DNA of 64,000 nucleotides from Liolophura sinensis (Eukaryota > Mollusca > Polyplacophora > Chitonida > Chitonidae): contig NW_027017980.1 of NCBI RefSeq assembly GCF_032854445.1, positions 62,001 through 126,000 of the forward strand, read 5' to 3'. Made by a program: the position numbers and the translations under genes. The notes under the pieces are model-generated. The model saw nothing but the letters and a program-made list of their open reading frames with translations, ran no database searches and was not told the DNA's origin. Position 1 is the stretch's first letter, and each line of letters begins with the position of its first letter. Positions 23,978 to 34,369 of the stretch are shown here, in pieces.

Positions 23978-24133
23978 CTCCAACTATCAAATCGCAGATA
24001 AATTTTCTCGAATAGACAGGGATGATGTATTTGCCGTATTTTCCGTCTGGTAGGTCCACGTTTTCACACATAAAAGCGATCATGGCCGTCCCACATACGA
24101 CCGGTTCTGTTGAACTTTCGTCAATGGCATAGG
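23978..24133 (-). CDS. Internal coding exon, symmetric phase 1-1, product unknown
   Basis: This is the clearest exon in the window. Seen: a textbook acceptor, tccttttgttttcag|, before 24133 and a consensus donor, GGAG|GTGAGT, after 23978. The 156 nt (52 codons) are open in one frame, reading AYAIDESSTEPVVCG, then TAMIAFMCENVDLPDGKYG, then KYIIPVYSRKFICDLIVG. It holds three Cys (in VVCG, FMCEN and FICDL) and no hydrophobic run long enough for a membrane helix. Phase 1-1 exons are common in extracellular modular proteins, but that is only a hint about location. The next exon is at 22847 across a 1.13-kb intron. The domain family is unknown. Confidence 0.72.
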
Positions 24134-24337
24134 CTGAAAACAAAAGGACAAAGTGTAAACTATATCTTCAAAAATATAATACTATATAACTAAGAATCAG
24201 TGATATAGACTCGAATTTAGGCTGCAACCACACCATAAGCACAGGACCTCGCTGAAGCATTCAGATAGACAGTTGTTCTAATGTTGAATTCCTTGACTGA
24301 AGAGTTCGAAAGTTCGAATCCAGCTCTCGATTGCTAG

Positions 24338-24566
24338 TTGATTAATTTATTTATTTGTTTTATATTTTATATCGTTCTCATACTGCAGCCAGCATTATGG
24401 TGGGAAAAAAACCACGACCACAGGCAGGTTGTTGGCAGAGCTTCCCACGTACGTCCAGAGAGGAAACCAGTCTGAGTTTGGCTTTAACTCGCAGCGATCG
24501 CATTGATGAAAGGCTCCTGGGCCATTGTGCTGCACAGGCATGATACCAGAGGTCACGGAGGCCCCA
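24338..24566 (-). mobile_element. SINE family A, tail partly deleted
   Basis: Inverted copy: body (accacgaccacaggcaggtt), promoter-side tcgcagcgatcgcattgatg and head end ggtcacggaggcccc. The gagtacggcg tail portion is eroded. A separate tRNA-like B box (gttcgaatccagc) occurs just 5', at 24311. Confidence 0.65.
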
Positions 24567-24999
24567 GTTTGTCATAAATGGTATTCGTTTCCTACATGGT
24601 ACTTCCCTATTAGTTTATGTCGCTGTTAAAGATTGTACTTCTTCGACAGAATGACATTTCCTTAATAATTTCTTCTTGTTCAGTGGCTTGTATTTTTCTT
24701 GAAAGATAGCATTTCTACCATACTTTCGCCTTTCCTTTCCTTTCACCAAAGCTTTGATGCCCAACACACCTTTAACAATAAATACACGTGTGATAGTTGA
24801 TGTTGCCATAGTAACGAATAACCGATATAGCTGTCACATCTTAACTCAATGATAAGGTCCTTGGTAGGTCTACCTTTCACTTTCACGAGTTCATAAAGGC
24901 AGATTCAAAAATGTTTTATTAACCTCCATCCTCTTCTTGCTTTGCTTTTGTTTTGTCCCTGGACAAAATTGAGTGCGAATTCAATTTCCTTATCGCGAT

Positions 25000-25197
25000 A
25001 CATTGTACGTTTGTTTGAACCCGGCTCTCACTAATTCGGTGGAGGCTTTAAGTCAGGGGATTTGTCAGGTATCTGGTGAAGTGCGGTGGTTTAATCGGGA
25101 CACTACAGTTTCTTCCACCCTTAATGTCCGCCGTCATGTAAGTTTAAAATCCTTAAGTGCGACATTACTCTTCAATCACATAAATAAATAAATATAT
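25000..25197 (+). mobile_element. SINE-like family E, best copy
   Basis: The tRNA-like B box (gtttgaacccggctc, about 25013) is followed by tttgtcaggtatctggtgaa, the core gcggtggtttaatcgggaca and a tail, ccttaagtgcgacattactc, ending (ataa)n. The tail resembles that of family A in layout. Confidence 0.6.
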
Positions 25198-27049
25198 TAA
25201 TCTACATTCTAAAATGTCTGTTCAAGCTTTAAGGCTTTTTAACACTCCCAAACGTTATCCACCACGTTTCTTTAAATTTTGCAACAACAACCCAGTTGGC
25301 AAATATGAACGAAACTTTCAGACTCGTAGTCGCATCTTGTAGTATTTGAGAATAGTTGTCAGCACAGACACCATTCGAGTGATTACTGACCCAGACTACC
25401 TTTAGCAAATCACTGGTTTACGAATGTCGAATATGATGTCTCGCTCGAGTAAACGAAGAGATAGATTTTGTTACAAATTTGTCCATCCATGGCACTCAGT
25501 CGTGAACGCAGAGTTTATAACCTATACTAACGATGTTATTGCTGGCCTACAAGTTTTTCCAGCGGGATTTGACAAATGGATGCTGGAGATTAAGAATCCC
25601 TCTGTCTAGGATAATCGGTTTACGACGCTAACCTGAGTACTGTCTCTGCTGACAGTAAAGCCAGATCGCGTGGTACGGGTCAGCCTTGCGGCTCTACCCT
25701 TGACAAAGACAGACGATCGCGAGAACACACAGTTGCAGACGAGAGCCATTCCACTGATGGAATTAAACAACCTTATTGGATTTGGATGCCAAGAAAAGTT
25801 ACAATACCGCTCGCTCAGATGGTAGATCTATCCATTCCTGGCATCTTCCAAAGGTATTCAAGCGATGCTATATACTTCCAGCATTTTCTTGTGCTAATAT
25901 TTACCCGGACAAAAGAATGGAATGGTAGGGCGTTTGGGATCAGTACGGGCTATTCGTGGTATACAGCCGATCCACCTCAGCGCAATCTTGTCAAATCTAT
26001 CCACATTACAACCCATTTGTAGAGATGCCCTTGGGCCGTTGCATTCTTCGGTTACCAAAATAATAACGGTAATACAAAACCCCAACTCACTTTTATCAGT
26101 TTCTTTCTTACAAACCCTTATTTTATTTTCCATTTCTGGAAATCTAATTGTGGTACAATTTCACAAGCATGTGGATTCAGGGTGTATTTCTATGTGGCTC
26201 GTCTGTTCTCGACATTGTTTTACGAAAGCTTATTACTCCACAAAATAACGTTCATAAAAAGACTCTTAGTTTCAATCACAGAATCTTAATTTCATTTTTA
26301 ATGTGAATAGCTATTATGCTTGTCCAATTAACGAAGGATAGTTCTGCGGAACAAGCCACGCAAAACCTCCTTTTTCCTGGAAAAGAGTCTTTTGGAAAAT
26401 AATTAAAGATCATAGAACGGCTTAAGTAGTCAAAATCGTCCAATCTTTCTGCAGTAGAATTACTGACAGAATTAGCTGCATTAGGCAACGGAAGTACAAT
26501 TACCGGCAACGAGCAGGAATCACAAGCCAAAATGTTGTCACGTCTTGGGGATGGGTAAAACTTTCAGGTCGTTGCGAGGAGGTGATTCCTGATAGTCAGT
26601 AATTTCCGGATACAAAGTTTGACAGCTCCATGCACAATGACATCTTTGAACACTTGCAACTGTTTTATTGAAGATGATTGCAGCGCGATCAGTGGCGATT
26701 GTTTTTAACTGGGCTCTTAAATTTTACCTGTGCCTTCCTGGACGCTGATTTGTTAAACTTTGGACACTCGAGGTATTAGTTGGCCCTCTTCTATCCTCCG
26801 ACAGCTGATCACCCAGGTTCCATGGCCTCTGATTGCCCCACCCCCATTGCAATATACAATCGGCAGTCCTGTAAGGTGGTCTTAGACCTACACCATGTTC
26901 ATTAGTTACCTTGATTTCATCCAATATGGCATACAAATAAGCTCGCTCTGCTGACGAAAAAATTACGTGCCAATTGTGGGCTTCACTGCGGTGGAACTTC
27001 TGTCTTAAAGATTGGATGAAATCAAACGAGTTCCATGCAAACTTGACTA
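25198..27049. other. Intronic sequence of the gene model, no feature
   Basis: It lies in the intron between the exons at 28.3 and 24.1 kb. The 130-codon minus frame at 26724-27116 is partly minisatellite and its donor phase (2) does not fit the gene. Confidence 0.4.
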
Positions 27050-27390
27050 GAGTTGTCGAACTTGCTGTATTACAGAGTTGACTACAGTTTACCGTTTCCA
27101 TGTTTGACTCGATCATTTGGCTACAGTTGATGAACTCCTTGTATTACAGACTTGGAACTCCTTGTATGACAAACTGGCTACAGTTGACGAAATCCGTGTA
27201 TTACAGGCATTGCCACAGTTGATGAACTGCTTGTATTACAGGCTTGGCTACAGTTGATGAACTCCTTGTATTACAGACTTGGTTACAGTTAGCGAATCCC
27301 TTGTATTACACACTTGGGTACAGTTGACGAACGCCTTGTATTACAGAGTGACTACAGTTGATTAACTCGCTGTATTACATGGCTGACTTC
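27050..27390. repeat. Minisatellite, 35-bp units
   Basis: About nine units of cttgtattacaggcttggct then acagttgatgaactc with point changes. Confidence 0.88.
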
Positions 27391-27494
27391 AGGTTTGACT
27401 CAAGTCTTCACACCAGGCTTCAGATTTTTTTATAGAATTACTACACGAGTTAATTAGACATCTGAGCGTTCACAAGTTAAACAGAAAAACTGGG

Positions 27495-27565
27495 GTCGGC
27501 ACGTGGCACAGTGACGCGATATAAAAGTTGTAGGTTCAATCCTAGCCTTGGACAGATGGAAATTT
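27495..27565 (+). mobile_element. tRNA-like SINE head
   Basis: ggcacagtgacgcgatataa then ggttcaatcc, the A- and B-box order of a tRNA-derived SINE. The body is not assigned. Confidence 0.35.
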
Positions 27566-27654
27566 CTATATTACACCATTCCCTGAAGGCTCTTGTGACA
27601 ATCATGGTTCGAAAACGCCCATGGGACTGCTTGAGCAGTCATACGTTGTTTAAA

Positions 27655-27875
27655 ATTTATTTATTTATTTGACTTAGTTTTTACGCCGTACTCAAGAAAG
27701 TTTCACTTATTCGACGGTGGCCAGCATTATGGTGGAAAGAAACTGGGCAAAATCCCACGCTTTTTCACAAGTTGCTGGCAGACCATCCCATGTATGAACG
27801 GAGATGAAACCAGTTTGAGGTGGACTTGAACTCACAACGATCACAATCGTGACAGGCTTTAGGGCCATAACCCAA
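27655..27875 (-). mobile_element. SINE family A, head-truncated
   Basis: Inverted copy from the tail (gtttttacgccgtactcaag) to cacaatcgtgacaggcttt. The terminal part of the tRNA head is missing. A family-B copy follows within 35 bp. Confidence 0.65.
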
Positions 27876-27904
27876 ATAGGGTGCAGATCTATCCGTCACC
27901 CAAA

Positions 27905-28137
27905 GGAGTGAGTGAGTGACGGCTTAGGGTTTCAGTCATATGACGACGAAGGAGTTCTTAGAGTGCATGTACGTGTACCAGTCAATCAGTCGTTGCAGTA
28001 TCCCCTTAATGCTGAACGCCAAGCGAAGCTAGAACTTCCTCTTTTAAGGCCTAAGGTGTGACTCGACCCAGGAATGACCCTGGATCTTCCATTTCTTGAT
28101 GCGGACGCTGCACCAGCTAAGCCATCGGGGTCACCCA
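27905..28137 (-). mobile_element. SINE family B, internally shortened
   Basis: gagtgagtgagtgacggctt is the tail end. The tRNA-like head lies at 28137-28075 (minus: accccgatggcttagctgg). The body is shorter than in the 1.3-kb copy. Confidence 0.6.
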
Positions 28138-28251
28138 AAAATGTTCGTCAGTAACTGATCCTCATTGTACATATGAAATACGCTTAAGGATGCATTACGC
28201 AACAAAGACAGAACAGAACAAAATGGTAGGTGACATATTAGTGCAGCTTAC

Positions 28252-28329
28252 CTTTTAAATATGGTTTTGGTACCCAGTACACTGGCAATGTGCTTCTTCT
28301 CATCAAAAACCCTTGGGAAAAGCCGTGAG
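28252..28329 (-). CDS. Internal coding exon, symmetric phase 1-1, product unknown
   Basis: Seen: acceptor tgctgtttctag| before 28329 and donor AAAAG|GTAAGC after 28252 flank 78 nt. In the phase-1 frame it reads HGFSQGFLMRRSTLP then VYWVPKPYLK, with no stop. One alternative frame has a stop, and the frame chosen is the one compatible with both neighbours. The residues look protein-like, with aromatic and Pro-rich content (VYWVPKPY). The last base plus the first two bases of the 24133 exon make an Ala codon. A degenerate ~76-bp minisatellite begins immediately 5' of the acceptor, at about 28330. No domain is recognised. Confidence 0.62.
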
Positions 28330-28645
28330 CTAGAAACAGCAAAGGTCTATATAAGTGCATGTAATTCAGATTTTAGCAAGAAGAATGTACTTTCTCTTTA
28401 AGAACAGAACAAAGGCGTATACAAATATACATTTATGCCAGATTTTAGCATATCCAGCATGAACTTAGAGAATGCTGTAGCAGAAAAGTAAAAAGGTCTT
28501 TATAAGTAAGTGTAGCTCCAATTTTACCATAAACAGTGTGAACGTTCACCTTAAGAACTCCAGGAAAATGTGACAGCTGATAGAGGAGTAGAAACGTATT
28601 TAAAAATGATGAAGTTTTTTTTAGCCTAAAACAGTGTGAATTAAG
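28330..28645. repeat. Degenerate minisatellite, ~76 bp units
   Basis: Four weak units start near 28335, 28410, 28490 and 28585 (aaggtctatataagtg, cagattttagca, tttaagaac). It abuts the acceptor of the exon at 28252-28329. Confidence 0.5.
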
Positions 28646-29027
28646 TTTCCCACCATAAAACACAACAATCTAATTCCTTCGCTCTAATATTACACTCTAA
28701 AATACAACTGCATATAAAATACAAATTTCTGGATTTTTTGCCAATAACAATCGAATCTTTGATATTCTAGCCAAAGCAGCTGAAATCATATTAAATTCAG
28801 CCGCTTTGGAAGGTAGCCAAAAATGGATTGCATGAGTAAATGGAACTGCCATTGGAGATTGAAGCGCGGTTTATTGATGGTTCGCTAACTTTAAATAAGC
28901 TAGTTATAGCCAGAGAGGCGGTATAAACCAAAACATGTGTTACTCAAATGATTATTTTTGGACAAAACATTAAGGCTATAACTCAGATTCGAGTTAATCT
29001 TACGGAATGTATGTATGCATGAATATA

Positions 29028-29095
29028 TATATACTTGGGGTTTAAGGTCGTACTTGATATTTTTTCAGTCATATGACAACGATACAGAGTATATG
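29028..29095 (-). mobile_element. SINE family B tail fragment
   Basis: Only the tail (cttggggtttaaggtcgtac to cagtcatatgacaacg) is present, 5'-truncated. Confidence 0.45.
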
Positions 29096-29266
29096 AGAGA
29101 CATTGTAGCATTTTGGTACGCAATGTGGATCTTGTCAAAAATATGATTTCAAATGTCACAATGTCAAAACTGGGCATGTCTTACTCCGGGGTTGAATGTA
29201 CCAATACTACTCCATTTGAAGTCTGCTCTGTGTGTTGTAACGTATGTGGAATTTCTTGAATCCCAG

Positions 29267-29338
29267 GCTTGTGTACACTGACGTCATTTTGCTGCATTCG
29301 TAGCTTGTGTACACTGACGTCATTTTGCTGCATTCGTA
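29267..29338. repeat. Perfect 36-bp tandem duplication with CRE motif
   Basis: gcttgtgtacactgacgtca then ttttgctgcattcgta occurs twice, identically, each unit holding a TGACGTCA palindrome. The length is a multiple of three. Confidence 0.9.
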
Positions 29339-29929
29339 AGCATTCGTTACAAGACAATGATAACTGATAAGGTGTAGTTTGATTTTCAGCGGGAATACAA
29401 ACGTACCATTTACTAGGACGTAAAGGCATATAACTTGTCCTCTTTGGTCTTGTTATTCAGGATTTATCTGTAGCTAGTTTTTCTAACAATCCATGGCCTA
29501 ATTGCGCATACGGTACGCCCCAGGATATAGCAGCTTAAAGAGCATCAGGTAATAGTCGAAATATCAAGAGATGGTGCCGCCTTTTGTTCTTGTGCAAGCT
29601 TTATTAGAGCTGATCTAAGTGCTCTATGCCCGTAGGCGTGACAATGACGGCTATGTCAAGAGATGAACTGCGAGCGCCAACGCACAATAACTCGTTTGAG
29701 GTCGCTTATATGGAAAAAAATCAAGCCGTTATTTATTCCGTTTTTAAGCAGTTACTGGTATTTGCTTTGCTGATCACTTAAGGAAAACCGTGCATTGCTA
29801 AATGAAAGGATCACGTCTTTAGAAGTAACATGATGGGGAACTAGATTATGTTTAATGTAAAGTCCGGCGCCATCTAACTGTGCAAGTACAATCCATTCAA
29901 AATAATTAAATATAAGCCTCATGTCCGAC

Positions 29930-30560
29930 ATTCACATACCATTCGTAGTCCGTAAACGGCGTTCCAAGTCGGTAATCGCAAGATCCATTCCAAAACAACG
30001 TTTAACACTAACTCCCAAAGACAGAGGTATGTAAGAAATTATACAAATAGGAAATAAAGCCGGTAACACACATGAGAGGAGCCGTCATCAGTTTTCAATG
30101 ATGCCGGGCAGACAGTGGATATTCCAGGTATGAATTCCATATCACAGTTCAAATTCAAAATAGTCCATGAATGAGTTCCAGGTCAAATAACAATTAACAA
30201 GGTATCTCAGTCGCGCTATGATTGCAGCTGTTCATAAAGGCATCATGCAGATGTAATCAGCATGGCTACCTTTACGGTCCCTAGCCCCAGGTTAAGCGGT
30301 CTTAGATACAGTTTGAAAATTACGAGCGTTACAGACCCTAACCGATCAGATTGTGATTCCAAAGTAACGGACGATTACGTCTTTTCCGTTAATATGAAAA
30401 GATCTTATACTACAAGAGGCGCTATCTATGATGTTACACATGACATGCAGGTCTGTATAAAGGCTGTCTACAAGATAGACGGTTAAACTGGGCAACCAGC
30501 GCCATCTATGTTGTTAAATACCATGTACGCGATAGATCTGTACAGAAGAATAACAGCTCC
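29930..30560 (-). repeat. 3' non-coding segment of the Naiad-like element
   Basis: The region downstream of the RT end shares blocks with seven other places in the window. Examples, in plus reading, are cctagccccaggttaagcgg at 30280, atctcagtcgcgctatgattg at 30204, and the distal aacgtttaacac at 29999. The same linkage (RT end, then this block) is seen at 37.6-38.4 kb on the plus strand, which ties the sequence to the element rather than to the flank. Confidence 0.6.
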
Positions 30561-30562
30561 GT

Positions 30563-31970
30563 CTATGTGATTGATAACAATGCGGATCGCCAGATATTCT
30601 GAACGCTATGTCCATACCTGCCAACGAGAGTGTTATACTCATTGTAAAATTTGAGAAACTTAGAATGAAGGCGTTTGATGGAGTATCCTTGACAAACTAG
30701 TTTTTGAACTAACAACTTGTGACACAGATTTAAGTCATCACAATTAACGCAAGATCTGACAAATGCTACAAGGCGAGATATGTATACGCCATATGCAGGA
30801 CCCTTTGGTATATTGCTATCCAAATAAGGATAATTTACAATATCAAAATTGAAATTATCCCTTTTGTCGTAAAGGCGGCGTAAAAGGAGACCTTGTTCGT
30901 CTTTGTACAGATATAGATCCAAGTAAGATGTACCATCAGGATTATATGTTGTCTCCTTTAAATTCAGTGAAGGCGGATAGATTTCCTTCACCGCTTCAGC
31001 AATATGGGGGTTATTTAACGCCAGTAGATCAACAATATACGGCTTGGTAAATGAAAAGGATCGAGCTTTAAAGATATTACTTTTAAGTAATTTCTTCATA
31101 TAGTCGTATTCATATGAAAACAGGTATAGGTCTGACAAAAGAGGCGCACAATTGGTACCCACTGTAATATCTATGCACTGTTGGTAAATGGTATCCCTCA
31201 ATTTCACATAGATATTATTAATGAGAAATTCAAGTAATTCAATAAATAATGTAACATCTCATGAGTGGTAACCTTTATAAATAGTAGAACTAAAGAAATC
31301 CTTATTGCTTCTGACGTTAATGTAACGGCGACCTCTTTTAGTAAATACCGAGACAATTAACGACGACATTCTTTCAGTAAGATCTTTGTGAGGAATTGTA
31401 GTATAGAGTAGAGAAATCCCATGTGGATACGTCTTTGTACGGTATATGCATATGAGCATCAAGTTCTTCTGTAAGACGTTTGGAGTTGTTAAGAATCCAG
31501 ATGCAGTCGACATCTGAATTTTTTGTTATGGCACAAGAATTCTTATTCCAAAATGACTTTACTTCTTGTAACGCTCTCGTATGTATGGTTGACAAGAGTT
31601 TGATGTTACAACTTTTTGAACCCGCAATAAATTAAGCCTTGTATGGGGATTTATGCATTTTAGGAATTCAGTAAAGTTGTGGTATTTCTGTATGACGGGT
31701 AGGTATATTTATGCGCCTTTCTTTAGGAAAGGTTTTGTGTTTGTTAAATAGTTCCTCCAGAGTACAAGTAGTAGCAGAATACGGGGATGTTGTTGTAGAT
31801 GTACATAGCTCTTGAACAAGAATTTGATAATAATAATGTTTGTAACTAAAGATGACATTATTAGGAGCCTTGTCTGCTACAGTGATGACAAATTTACTAT
31901 GAAGGTCAGCGAGTGTTTCTAGCACAGTGGGATCCTTCAGAACCTGTTTAACGTTAGGTAGAGGCACCAA
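30563..31970 (-). pseudogene. Penelope-like reverse transcriptase (catalytically damaged)
   Basis: Seen in order: HSKFVITVADKAPNNVIF (the DKG-type motif before the fingers, here DKA, about 31890); WILNNSKRLTEEL; TWDFSTLY and, after a frameshift near 31400, LYTTIPHKDLTERM. A stop follows near 31259. The frame restarts with VGTNCAPLLSDLYLFSYE (about 31145), then TKPYIVDLLALNNPHI, TSYLDLYLYKDEQGLLL, DNFNFDIVNYPYLDSNIPKG and YNEYNTLVGRYGHS. Family members have YxDD at the polymerase site. Here the first catalytic Asp is Val (YIVD, about 31040). The domain ends without a following endonuclease, as expected for the permuted architecture. Confidence 0.8.
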
Positions 31971-31988
31971 TGTCTAGACGGTGTATAG

Positions 31989-32445
31989 CTAAACTAACCT
32001 TCTTTTTGACAATCTCAAGCCAATCGTTAAGTACCGAAGAATCCACTTTCTCCCGTTTTGACCATTTTTAACATATTCTTCAAGCGCCGAGATGATATTT
32101 TTTTTGTTAGATCGAATGTCGACATTTCTCTTTTCTCTATACTTAGGACCTCTCAAAAAGAGATTCTTTAGATCATGATTCTTAATAATATTAAGGTCAC
32201 CAGTCAGGACATGTTTACATTTGTCGTAGGTAAAAACTGAGAATTCACGATCACAATTACAGCCGCCAGAAGTATACGTCGCCAAATCGAACTTCTTGAT
32301 GGCCTGGGAATAATTGAAAATTTTGGAAGCGATAGGCTTTGTATACTTATAGGATATGCAAGGTGGCTCTTGGATATTAAAATAATTAGGCACAGCACTA
32401 CGAACATCAGGTTCATTAAAGATGCGTGGTAGGTTAACTAAATCA
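31989..32445 (-). pseudogene. CxC linker domain of the Naiad-like element
   Basis: Seen: the frame reads LDLVNLPRIFNEPDV, YFNIQEPPCISYKYTK, then TSGGCNCDREFSVFTYDKC. This is followed by HVLTGDLNIIKNHDLK and FLRGPKYREKRNVD. GCNCD is the CxC pair that characterises N-terminal-endonuclease Penelope elements, with another Cys 11 residues on. This portion is continuously open for about 150 codons and is the best-preserved part of the copy. The C-terminal piece, after WILRYL, runs off into a stop near 31989 and the frame resumes at 31970. Confidence 0.72.
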
Positions 32446-32779
32446 AGGCCTCTGTCTAAATACTTTTATCTTCAGAAAGAGTCGATCGTGTTGAGTTTCA
32501 ATTGTAGTTACAGGGCGATACCATCGAAAATACGATATGTCTTGACACAGACGTACAAGGTGAGGTGGAACATTAAAATTGTGTATGTTATTGGATACGT
32601 CTTGAACTACCTATTTTAGCGAATTCAATGGCAGTGCATTTCATACTGTGCGTAGAGCATGCATGCTATTTATGTCATACGACAATCCTACTAAATAGCT
32701 AACTGTAACGTGTTTGTGAATCATGTTTCTGTTGAACTTCCTCCTACCATGACTACCAGGTCTACGGTTATGGTATGTG

Positions 32780-33275
32780 AATAAATTTGTTATGATGGAG
32801 TGATGTGGTTGGCTAGATGTTACATTGCCGATTCCCATAACGTTATTATTCAACCCATTCTGGAAGACTGAACCAATCTCTATCATCCAGAAAAGCTCAC
32901 GGTCACGGATTTTACGTCCAAATTCGACATCTGTCTAATTTGCTGATGGATAAACCGATTCTATTATTTGAATGCGGAAATGGTCCCAGTCATGGTCGGA
33001 GGCAGAGAAATGCTTGCCTATTAGCAATTGTTTCTTGCGCACGGACTTGCAGTGCCCGTTCACCCGTAGATGTAGTTTCTGGGTGGTCTTCCCAACATAC
33101 TGCTGACCACACTTCTTGCATGTTACAATTGGACGCAATGCAACTTAAGTTAACGTAGGAATTAACAGAATAACATTTACCAGTCAGTGAAGAAATAAAA
33201 GTGGCGGATGTATCAAATGATGGACATATAAGACAATTGGTATGTCCACATTTGGAAATAGTTAAATGTTTGCTT
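32780..33275 (-). pseudogene. GIY-YIG endonuclease domain of the Naiad-like element (broken)
   Basis: Role: the family's endonuclease nicks target DNA for target-primed reverse transcription. Seen: a Cys/His cluster, KCGHTNCLICPSFDT, at about 33255-33210. It is followed by a hydrophobic run ending VNSYVNLSC, a frameshift near 33130, then VTCKKCGQQYVGKTTQKLH (the YVG half of the GIY-YIG fold), GHCKSV, and HFSASDHDWDHFRIQIIE. An in-frame TAG follows SVYPSAN, and the domain continues FGRKIRDRELFW to the expected GLN motif at about 32850. Two in-frame TGA codons occur upstream, near 33310-33280. The canonical alternative (endonuclease of an upstream tandem Penelope copy) is disfavoured by the CxC linker that follows. 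Confidence 0.75.
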
Positions 33276-33483
33276 TGGTGTCAAACAATCGTTCAGTTGG
33301 ATAGAACACGGTTTGGTGGAAATACCATGTTTAATGTTCTAAAATATATCCGGTATTTGGATGGAAATGGGTGTTAGTGCAAACGAATCATTTATTGACT
33401 CACCCTGGGAACATGCACCACTATTCCCAGCGTTAGTCCTATACGTATTGTTGTGGTTCATAGTGATTGGTATAATTACAGGA

Positions 33484-33905
33484 CAGAGAGTAAAACCAGG
33501 GGGAACGATGCAGTATGACAGCTGGCAAATGGTCACACGTATTAGGTGAAATACGGCCCCTTGTCAATTTACCAGCACCAACTTAACGCCCCTCCTAGCA
33601 CCATGGCTTGGGAAGAGATAGACCAAAAATGCAGTGATCATCATTGCAATTTATTAGACGTCATCGTTCTAGAATTAAGACATTTAAGACACAACAACAT
33701 TGAAACTCTGCAAAGGGACCAGGCCTCGTAGATGCTTAGTCCACTAGCAGAATCCTGGTTTAGGCAGGAATACCAAATAATGGAAGACGTACATCATAGA
33801 GAGTAAAACCAGAGCAGAAACGACAGTGTGATAGCTGGTAAATGGTCACACGTAACCGGTGAAATCAATTTACCTCAATCAGCGTTGTATTCTAAGACAT
33901 ATTTA
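33484..33905 (+). repeat. Family D repeat, dimer next to the Naiad-like element
   Basis: agagagtaaaacc occurs at 33485 and again at 33798, a 313-bp spacing. Each is followed by gctggcaaatggtcacacg or its variant. The intervening part includes gcaaagggaccaggcctc and gcagaatcctggtttaggca. It abuts the 5' side of the Naiad-like element (minus sense). Confidence 0.65.
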
Positions 33906-34236
33906 TGACAAAAGGTTTTCTTATAACTAATTGTAACATAGCACCAGAATACTAAGCGACAATCTTTATGGTAGCACGCTAATAAGCTGTTTGTCTGCTT
34001 GGTAATATATTTAGTTGCGTGACACAACGGTTACCGAATCCAGCTGGTAAGCTTTCATACAAAGTTATATCAAAGTCATGCCCACGTCATCGATCACCCT
34101 CATTAGCGTCTCTTCTCTGAGCGCTGTGTAGAATCTGTATCATGTTATAAGCAATGGTCTTATAGTATATTAGCCTCTATGCCTGTCCTCCGTGCTTACG
34201 ATGCCCTTTGATGTTTCCACGGTCAATGTCACTTAC

Positions 34237-34369
34237 TGGGTTTTGAAAGATTTCTAAATATATTGTATCCCCCTGTTATTAACGGACCGGTGGCGGGGGT
34301 GGGGCCTTTCAGAAATGAACCAGGGTTTACTTTTTCACAACACAGTTTGGGCCTACATGCATAATGCAT
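34237..34369 (-). CDS. Candidate first coding exon of a four-exon gene, product unknown
   Basis: Seen: an open frame begins at an ATG (34369-34367) and runs 44 codons plus one base to a strong donor, CCCA|GTAAGT, at 34236. The frame encodes a Cys-rich start (HYACRPKLCCEKV) followed by a Pro/Gly-rich stretch and FRNLSKP. The frame is also open upstream to about 34460 with no clear pyrimidine-rich acceptor, so this may be a first exon with 5' UTR, or the true start may be further 5'. It ends in phase 1, which matches the phase-1 start of the exon at 28329. Joining them makes a Thr codon. The intron would be about 5.9 kb and contains the Naiad element in the same orientation. Product not recognised. 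Membership in the same gene is inferred from strand and phase only. Confidence 0.38.

Larger units (their letters stand above)
29930..33360 (-). mobile_element. Naiad-type Penelope-like retroelement, degenerate copy
   Basis: Seen on the minus strand, 5' to 3': a GIY-YIG endonuclease region (about 33275-32780), a CxC linker (about 32445-31990), a PLE reverse transcriptase (about 31970-30563) and a shared 3' non-coding segment (about 30560-29930). Known: canonical Penelope elements carry the endonuclease after the RT, while Naiad and Chlamys elements have it N-terminal with a CxC motif between the two. The order here and the GCNCD motif fit Naiad. The frame is broken by several stops and shifts and the catalytic motif is lost, so this copy is dead. 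It lies inside the first intron of the minus-strand gene model. No terminal repeats or target duplication could be fixed by eye. Confidence 0.8.

Noticed and set aside
25922-26248. 108-codon plus frame opposite a 79-codon minus frame
   Set aside because: Overlapping frames with no splice sites in correct phase and no recognisable motif.
26724-27116. 130-codon minus-strand frame with a possible CACAG|GTAAAA donor
   Set aside because: The N-terminal part is the 35-bp minisatellite, no acceptor was found, and its donor phase does not fit the adjacent gene model.
30563-33275. Canonical Penelope element (RT then endonuclease)
   Set aside because: The endonuclease lies 5' of the RT in the same orientation with a CxC linker between, which fits the permuted class better.
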